From the NCBI GenBank assembly GCA_900088475.1, contig FLMG01004232.1:1-13367 (forward strand): a DNA stretch of 13,367 nt, in the 5' to 3' direction. Position 1 is the first letter of the stretch. The number at the start of each line of letters is the position of its first letter. Shown piece after piece: positions 1 through 13,367 of this stretch. A program made the translations under genes and the position numbers. This stretch comes from Hyphochytrium catenoides (taxonomy: Eukaryota > Sar > Hyphochytriomycetes > Hyphochytriales > Hyphochytriaceae). Under the pieces are notes generated by a model. It saw nothing but the letters and a program-made list of their open reading frames with translations, did not search any database and was not told where the DNA came from.

Positions 1-72
1 AGAGAGAGAGAGAGAAAGAGAGAAAGAGAAGTGTGAGTGAAGACTGCCAACAACTGCTTATCGGGCAAATAC

Positions 73-7733
<7,661 letters not shown>

Positions 7734-8180
7734 CTGTCTCTTCAATGTAGAGAAGGAAAGACCAGGAAGAGATAGCGAAAAGAAAGAAGGAAGAGAGAAA
7801 GGAAAGAGAGGTACAAGATGCAAGAAGAAGAGACGTTAGAACGGGAGATGAGAGAGAGAGCGAGGGCGGGAGAAGTTGGAGTGCTTCACTAAGTCCTTGA
7901 GGCACCTGGCAAGGCGACTGAGTGGACAGGCAGACAGCTACTCTAAAGAAAGAAAGAATCGTTGAACGCCTTCTCTCCGACGCTAAATCTTCTCCTCTTT
8001 CTCTTCTCTCTCTCCTGGGGCGGCCGCGGCCCTTGGTCTTCAGCGAGAGAGAGTGACAGCAAATGGGCCTGCGATCAATTGATGAAGCTTTTTAAAGGAG
8101 TAACATAAAAGAGAGGCTTACAGAAAACGCGATGGCAGACAGACAGACAGGGCTGAGGCCTTTGCATTTGCCAAGGAAAG
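7734..8180 (-). promoter_or_regulatory. 5' flank / probable 5' UTR of the ABCC gene
   Basis: Sequence upstream of the ATG. On the sense strand the first 130 bases are pyrimidine-rich. A GC-rich palindromic block with GCGGCCGC lies at 8020-8027. No TATA box or initiator can be assigned with confidence, and a 5' non-coding exon is possible. I call this regulatory from position only. Confidence 0.35.
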
Positions 8181-8504
8181 CAGGGGAGGGAAAGAGAAAC
8201 TGAGAGGAAGAAAGAGAAACAGTGAGAGAGAAGGAGCACGTGAAATCAAACTCGTTGAAAGGAAGGGTATTGCCTAACAATTGAGCAAGAGAGGAGGGGC
8301 GCGGCAGCGGAGGAGAGACAGAGAGACGCAAGACGAAGAAAGAGAGGAGAAGACAACGTAATAGAAAGAGAGAAAGCGAGAGAAAAGAGAGGGGAGACAG
8401 AGAAAGAGAGAGAAGGGAAAATAGAGGGAGAGAGAAGGGGAAAATGAGGGAGAGAGAGAGAAAAGAACAAGAAGGAAGAGAGACTATGAGAGAGAGAGAG
8501 AGGC
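8181..8504. repeat. Degenerate GA-rich tract upstream of the ABCC gene
   Basis: About 320 bp of imperfect GA repeat on the plus strand with AAGAGAG, GGGAGAGAG and AGACAGAG variants. It has no convincing coding signal; the open frame across it translates to Leu/Ser low complexity. Confidence 0.75.
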
Positions 8505-8515
8505 AGGTTAGTCAA

Positions 8516-8909
8516 GCGATCAGTCCATCAGATTTCTCCTTATGGCGGCTGTGGAACAAAAGGGAACAAAGAAGCAAATTTTATCGCACTTGATCCCTTA
8601 CCGCCCTCGAACCCCGAACAGCATTATCCCGAATAATATACTTTACCTTTCAAGTGTATATACCTTTTGCTACTGCAGTTCCTTCGCAGAAGTCATTAGT
8701 CCTAAATAACAGCATTTATATCCGGCACCTGAATGACTAGCTGCTGTACTTGATGTTGGTAATATGCCGCCAGGAGGGTCCTTTTGTCATTGATTGATGA
8801 TGTTATTTTGCAGTAGTAATGCTTGGTAGGGATTGTACTGTACAAGGGAAGGGCGGACATTTGTGATTGGTGGACTGCCACTTGCAGGTGGGGTGACCAG
8901 CAACCTTTA
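8516..8909. other. Non-repetitive spacer
   Basis: Ordinary mixed-composition sequence between the GA tract on its left and the CT tract on its right. I see no gene, RNA or clear regulatory element; a small TGTATATAC palindrome near 8655 is too common to mean anything alone. Confidence 0.5.
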
Positions 8910-9550
8910 TATATCTCTCTCTCTCTTTAAACTCATTCTCTGTCTCTTTTTCTTTCTCTGTCATCTTCTCCTTCCTTCCTCTCTCTCCTCATTTTCTCTC
9001 TCTCTCCTCATTTTCTCTCTCTCTCTCCCTCTATCTCTCCAATCTTTTTCTCTCTCTGTCTCTTTCTCTCTCTCCCTTTATCTCTCCAGTCTTTTTCTCT
9101 CTCCCTTATTTCTCTCCCTTTCTCTTCCTCTCTTTCCATCTTCCTCTCGCTTTCTACCTCCCCTCTCCCTTTCGCCTCTCTCTCGTTCGCGCTGTCTTGG
9201 CTCTAATCGCTCTACCGCTGCCGCATCTTCCTACTCCTCAGTCTCCTCTTTTTCCTCTTGTTCTACCTACTTTAGAAGTCCTCACCTCTTCTTTTTTGTC
9301 TCTTCCTTGTTATCTTACTTCCAGTCCTCACCTCTTCTTTTTGTTCTTGAGTTTCTCTCTTTCTGTCGCTCAATAAATTTGTCCGTTACTTCCTCCCTCT
9401 CTTGTTCCCTTCTTTTATTTGGTCCATGTAATGTCTCTCCATCATCCTCTATGTCGTAGAGCGCCGTCACTCTCTCCATCTCTCTCAACTCTCGCGCTAT
9501 CTCTCACTGTCTCCTCGCGCGCGCGCTCTCTCTCTCGCTCTCTTCTCTGG
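8910..9550. repeat. CT-rich tract with a short alternating CG run
   Basis: About 640 bp of degenerate CT repeat on the plus strand, opposite in polarity to the GA tract at 8181-8504. It contains a near-direct repeat of TCTCCTCATTTTCTCTCTCT around 8985-9025. Near its right end is an alternating CG run at 9515-9525. The long plus-strand open frame here is Ser/Leu/Phe low complexity. Confidence 0.75.
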
Positions 9551-10710
9551 GCCGGCTTTTTACCATCACTATCTTAATCCCATGGACTACTATGAGCCCT
9601 GTGTGCTTATATAAGTTTCTATCTCACTGGACAGCTCAAGAGCCATTGGAAAAATTGAAGGAATCATCTACTGTCAAGCATGCCTCACAAAACGAGAGAG
9701 TGACAAAGAAGAACGGACAACTGACCGACAGAGAGAGAGAGAGAGACCTCATATACTCAGTAGTAGATTCCAGTAGTAGTGGACGCAAACCGGACCAGCG
9801 GGCGCCCCTACTCTCTCTGCCACACCGGCTCAATATAGCCACCAGAGAAGATGTGTGTGAGTGAGCAATAGAAAAGAACTTCCTAAATATTTTGGAGCTA
9901 ATGTTGCGCATGAGAGGAGAGATAGAAGATAAGCTGATAGATTCATCTTTCATCTTCTTTTCCCGGCTGACGAGAACGGGAATGATGAACCAACAGAGGC
10001 GTGAGCCGAAATAAAGCAGGTGGCAGCTAAACAGACGGAGACCACTTATGAAGCCAAGCTCGCTCTCCCAGACGACACAGCTTTGAAGCCTACGAAGAGG
10101 ACCTTTGAAGACTGCTGCCAGAGATGATAATGGAATCGCCTTCGGCTGTTCCTGGTCCTGGAAGATTAGCTTGTTTCGGTCACGGACGAAATATAATGGA
10201 AAAGGCGTACTTGTCCTCCTTTTCTTGTTGCGCTGGAGAATATAACCTGATCGTTAGCTATCAATCAGCACTCCTCCTGCTCCTCACAAATCTCCATTTT
10301 TCATCAGCAGCAGCAACAGCAGAATCTCCGCTCCCGCCGCCGCCATCTGCAGTTAGATTTCCCCCATCGACAAGAGTCAGCAAAATGCAAATGTTATTCT
10401 GATGGACGACCTTCGGCTTAAGTCTCCTTCCAAAATCAATTGCAAATGTTATTCTGAATGAGCGCTTATTGTGATTGAAAAGAGGAGGAGGCACGACAGC
10501 CATTCCCATAAGAATATTGGCTTCCAAATCATTTCCAACATCAAACGAGATTCATTTGCGCCTCAATCGAGAATCGAAATTCCTTTCTTCCAAATCAATT
10601 GGGAGGCGGTTAGTTTTGGCTCGGTGAGGGTTCGTTGTTGACGATCCTGATTATTCAGCACAGGGTTTGCCTTCTCTTCTACCTGCACCTTTCTGGTCCC
10701 AATTCACCCC
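9551..10710. other. Unassigned intergenic sequence
   Basis: Mixed-composition DNA with short open frames, none with recognisable domains. Small repeats are visible: TGCAAATGTTATTCTGA at 10386-10402 and again at 10441-10457, and a CTTCCAAATCAATTG-like motif at 10427, 10521 and 10587. A CAG/AGC-rich patch lies at about 10305-10325. The short repeats suggest old mobile-element or satellite debris. Confidence 0.5.
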
Positions 10711-11720
10711 GCCTGCTATTTCCCTTACCTTAGACAACACGAAGAGGAGCCCGCACATGATGACTTGGCTCATTTCCAATTTCGACTTCTCCAACGCAAG
10801 CTCAAGGATTAAAAGATCGGCCTCGCTTCTGCCCTCAACTCAGGATGGCAGAGCCCTGCTATCTCCATTAGGTTAGACAAAAAGACGAAGAGGAGCCCAC
10901 ACATGATCACTTGGCTCATTTCCAATTTCGACTTCTCCAACGACGCAAGCAAAAGAATTAAAGATCGGCCTCGCCTCTGGCCTCAACTCAGGATGGCAGA
11001 GCCCTCCTGCTATTTCCACTACGTTAGACAACACGAAGAGGAGCCCACATATGATCACTTGGCTCATTTGGGATCTCGTCTTCTCCAACGCAAGCTCAAG
11101 AATTAAAAGATCGGCCTCGCCTCTGCCCTCAACTCAGGATGGCAGCGCCCTGCTATTTCCATTACGTTAGACAATAGGAAGAGGAGCCCACATATGATCA
11201 CTTGGCTCATTTGCAATTCCAACTTCTCCAGCGCACGCAACAGAAATAAAAGATCGGCCTCGCCTCTGCCCTCAACTCAGGATGGCAGAGCCCTGCTATT
11301 TCCAGTACGTTAGACAACAGGAAGAGGAGCCCACATATGATCACTTGGCTCATTTACAATCTCGTCTTCCCCAACGCAAGCTCAAGAATTAAAAGATCGG
11401 CCTCGCCTCTGCCCTCAACTCAGGATGGCAGAGCCCTGCTATTTCCATTACGTTAGCTAACACGAAGAGGAGCCCACATATGATCACTTGGCTCAATTGC
11501 AATCTCGTCTTCTCCAACGCAAGCGAACGATAGAATAATATATCGCCCTCCTCACTACCCTCATCTCAGCAGGATGGCAGAGCCCTGCTATTACCATTAC
11601 GTTAGACAACAGGAAGAGGAGCCCACATATGATCACTTGGCTCATTTGCAATCTCGTCTTCTCAAAGGTTTTATACATCGGCTTGGCCACTACCTCAACT
11701 CAGGATGATGGCAGAGCCTT
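10711..11720. repeat. Minisatellite array, about 7 copies of a 143-149 bp unit
   Basis: The landmark GAAGAGGAGCCC recurs at 10741, 10887, 11035, 11178, 11321, 11464 and 11613, giving spacings of 146, 148, 143, 143, 143 and 149. Each unit also carries TGATCACTTGGCTCATTT (or close), CTTCTCCAACGCAAGC, AAAAGATCGGCCTCGCC, CTCAACTCAGGATGGCAGAG and CTGCTATTTCCATTACGTTAG. Copies are similar but not identical; the middle ones are most regular, and the sixth has a diverged central part around 11525-11570. The period is not a multiple of three across copies, so it is not a coding repeat. The array fades at about 11720. Confidence 0.92.
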
Positions 11721-12410
11721 CAAGCGATACGGCGGCGAAGAATGAGGTTGATAACAATAATGCTACCACCACCGGGACGTCTCACTGGCGATCTTACTGC
11801 CTCGCGGTCCGCACCTCGGCGCGGGGTAGCTAACTCATTGTGTAAACCTTTGAGATACAATGAAGCCTCAAAAGAAAGAAAAACAGTTATAAAGGACTTT
11901 AAGGAGCTAAAAAACATAGACCCTTCATACCAAGGTCTCTTTCTTTTGCTATTCCTGCAGAAGATGCGCACTTCAGATCCTGAAGCTTATCCCACGTACA
12001 GCATTTGGACCCTTCTCTCGTCTGCCTTCTGAAAGGTAATGATGGTCTCATCGTTTCATCTTCATTCTCGTACTTCTTCTTCTCCTCTTGTTGTTGCTGA
12101 GAACTCATCTATTGATTCTTCTTTTCGTTCTAGTAACGAGTTTGGAGAAGATAGAACCTGAAGAAGAGACCAAGGCTCGTAGCTCTTGTCGTCTCTTCTT
12201 TCCCTTCGTGTTCCTTTTGCTTCTTCTCCTTCTTTCTCCCCTCCTTCTTCTGGGTAGTAGTAGCTAACTCGTTATCAAAACCAGGAAAAGCTTGCTTTTC
12301 CAAGAGAGCAAACAAACAGCAGTTAACTCTCTGACAAAAAAAAAGTAAGACGGAGATAAGGATCGGACGAATCGTGATCCTTTTGGAGTTTCCCTTTGGC
12401 CGTCAAGTAG
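11721..12410. other. Unassigned sequence with possible spliced fragment
   Basis: No recognised gene. On the plus strand a CTATTCCTGCAG acceptor-like site ends at 11960, a GAAAG|GTAATG donor-like site is at 12035/12036, and TTTTCGTTCTAG ends at 12133. These would define an exon at 11961-12035 and a 98-nt intron. The frame does not stay open for long afterwards. A motif GTAGCTAACTC occurs near 11827 and 12260. A CT-rich patch lies at 12175-12250. Confidence 0.35.
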
Positions 12411-12457
12411 GTCGCTCATGACCCGGCCTTCAACACTAGAGATTGTATCAACAAACT

Positions 12458-12604
12458 CGGGTCGAAGACGAGTCCTGCTCGGGTCTTTCTGTGAGTCCTT
12501 CAGGTCTTCAGCCGGTCGTCCGGCGTGACAAGCAAGTCGAAAGGTTGTCCATCGGGTCAGGAACAGGTCCTAGGTCATCAGGTCAAAGCCTTATAGAACG
12601 GGTC
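12458..12604 (-). repeat. CGGGTC-motif arm of a foldback-like region
   Basis: CGGGTC occurs at 12458, 12480, 12553 and 12599, mixed with CAGGTC, AAGTC and AGGTC variants every 10-20 bases. These are the reverse complement of the GACCCG/GACCTG motifs that dominate 12970-13217. Confidence 0.6.
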
Positions 12605-12656
12605 CTGACCGACTCTCATTCAAGTCCCTACTATCGGGTTTCAACCAAGTCATCAG

Positions 12657-12675
12657 CAGAGGTGTCGCACCTCTG
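12657..12675. repeat. Perfect 8-bp stem hairpin
   Basis: CAGAGGTG, three-base spacer TCG, then CACCTCTG: a perfect inverted repeat at the inner edge of the CGGGTC arm. There is no following T run, so it is not a bacterial-type terminator. Confidence 0.7.
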
Positions 12676-12969
12676 TTGTCAGGGTTCACAAACGGATCAT
12701 CCTTGTTGTCGTGCTCCTGTCCGCCCCAAGATGAAAGAGGTAGGAGGAGTGATAACGGGGAAAAGGAGGACAAGATGTGGATGACGGCGGCCAAGATGAT
12801 GAACAACAAGAAGACGAAGAGGGTCAAAGGTGATGGTCAGCAGCAACCAGAGGAAGAAGCAGAAGCGGTATTGGAAGAAGGAACGACGACATAAAGCATC
12901 CCTCAAGAAGGCGACGACTCTATTGCTCATCGACCACCACTTCTTCTTTCTTTTCCATCATCTAACTTG

Positions 12970-13217
12970 ACCTGCTTGTGACCTGATCAGGACCCGAACG
13001 GCGACCCGTTGGAGACCTGGCAGAGACCCGAAAGACCTGGTTGAGGCCTAAAGGACTTATTTCTGACCCGAAGGACTCAGAGAAGACCTCTCTGTGACCT
13101 GAAGATGACCCGAAAGACGGGTCCCGGACCCGGCCAAGGCTGGGAAACCTGTCAGGTAACTCAGTCAATCAATGACCCTGCCACCTGAAGAAGGAGAGTT
13201 ATTTGAAAGGTGACCCG
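12970..13217 (+). repeat. GACCCG-motif arm of a foldback-like region
   Basis: GACCCG occurs at 12991, 13003, 13025, 13065, 13107, 13127 and 13212, interspersed with GACCTG and GGACT variants. A compact palindrome CGGGTCC-C-GGACCCG sits at 13118-13132. Orientation is opposite to the arm at 12458-12604. Confidence 0.65.
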
Positions 13218-13287
13218 AGCGAGAGTCCACGGTGGGATCATGCCCGAAGAAGACCCAACAATGGGCTTCTTGAACAATGATCTGCTC

Positions 13288-13367
13288 CAGGGGTGGGCAA
13301 TTATTTAATTTTAACTCCAATTTAATTTTAATTTCCATAATTGTAAGGAAGTTAATTGGAAATTACG
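13288..13367 (+). mobile_element. Left terminus of a probable hAT-type DNA transposon
   Basis: The sequence CAGGGGTGGGCAA at 13288-13300 matches the widely seen CAGGGGTG terminal inverted repeat of hAT-superfamily elements. An AT-rich interior (TTATTTAATTTTAACTCC and onwards) replaces the GACCCG-rich flank at exactly this point. The expected 8-bp target duplication would be ATCTGCTC (13280-13287). The other end lies beyond the window. It could be an autonomous element or a MITE; no transposase can be seen here. Confidence 0.6.

Noticed and set aside
7734-7823. 30-residue upstream extension of the ABCC protein that looks like a signal peptide
   Set aside because: It begins at TTG, not ATG, and its hydrophobicity comes from CT repeat (Leu/Ser/Phe). 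ABCC proteins of this type do not need a cleaved signal.
8833-9459. 208-codon plus-strand open frame
   Set aside because: Almost entirely Ser/Leu/Phe from CT repeat; no domain, and composition is identical to the other repeat tracts.
10261-10527. 88-codon minus-strand open frame with a Gly-rich part
   Set aside because: No homology recognised, partly made by a trinucleotide patch, and no splice or start context to support it.
10873-11690. Minus-strand proteins within the satellite array
   Set aside because: Unit length is not a multiple of three, so the frame changes from copy to copy; the short open frames are chance.
10711-11720. CRISPR-like array
   Set aside because: Units of 143-149 bp are conserved along their whole length, with no short repeat and unique spacer pattern, and the host is a eukaryote.
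12134-12274. Inverted 9-bp words TAACGAGTT / AACTCGTTA as a MITE
   Set aside because: Arms are only 9 bp, there is no visible target duplication, and the interior is ordinary; chance cannot be excluded.
12443-12784. 113-codon plus-strand open frame over the CGGGTC arm
   Set aside because: Its residues follow from the hexamer repeats, there is no recognisable domain, and a similar short frame appears on the other strand of the opposite arm.

Overview
This is a nuclear eukaryotic sequence. A multi-exon gene with GT-AG introns and a vertebrate/protist-style ABCC transporter protein fills the left 7.7 kb on the minus strand. No bacterial operon, ribosome binding site or tRNA/rRNA gene was seen. 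The very heavy (GA)n/(CT)n content, found in introns, flanks and the coding sequence itself, together with many short exons, suggests a protist. A chromerid alveolate such as Chromera is my best guess, but that is a low-confidence inference from texture, not from a database match.

Layout. (1) Positions 7733 to about 73, minus strand: the first 12 exons of an ABCC/MRP-type ABC transporter, with eleven introns inside the window. The joined exons stay in frame (exon lengths 738, 163, 149, 176, 484, 116, 188, 549, 172, 175, 134 and about 52 nt; about 1032 codons). They encode an N-terminal cytosolic segment, transmembrane domain 1, a complete nucleotide-binding domain 1, a charged linker, and the first half of transmembrane domain 2. 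The rest of TMD2 and all of NBD2 lie off the left edge. (2) 7734-8515: 5' flank and probable 5' UTR, continuing the GA-rich (+) texture. (3) 8516-8909: non-repetitive spacer. (4) 8910-9550: CT-rich (+) block, opposite in polarity to the GA block at 8181-8504. (5) 9551-10710: unique-looking sequence with no supported gene. (6) 10711-11720: about seven tandem copies of a 143-149 bp minisatellite unit. (7) 11721-12410: mostly unassigned, with a weak hint of a small spliced plus-strand transcript. (8) 12411-13260: short degenerate GACCCG/CGGGTC motifs in two oppositely oriented arms, a foldback-like arrangement. (9) 13288 to the right edge: the left end of a probable hAT-type DNA transposon, starting CAGGGGTGGGCAA.

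Only one protein-coding gene is well supported. Most long open frames elsewhere are artefacts of dinucleotide repeats, which are open in several frames and translate to Ser/Leu or Arg/Glu runs. The most interesting observations concern how the GA/CT repeats relate to the transporter gene. Three introns (2, 7 and 8) change strand polarity midway, so their two halves are complementary. Purine-rich repeat sequence also appears to have been taken into exons as charged insertions in loops of the transporter.
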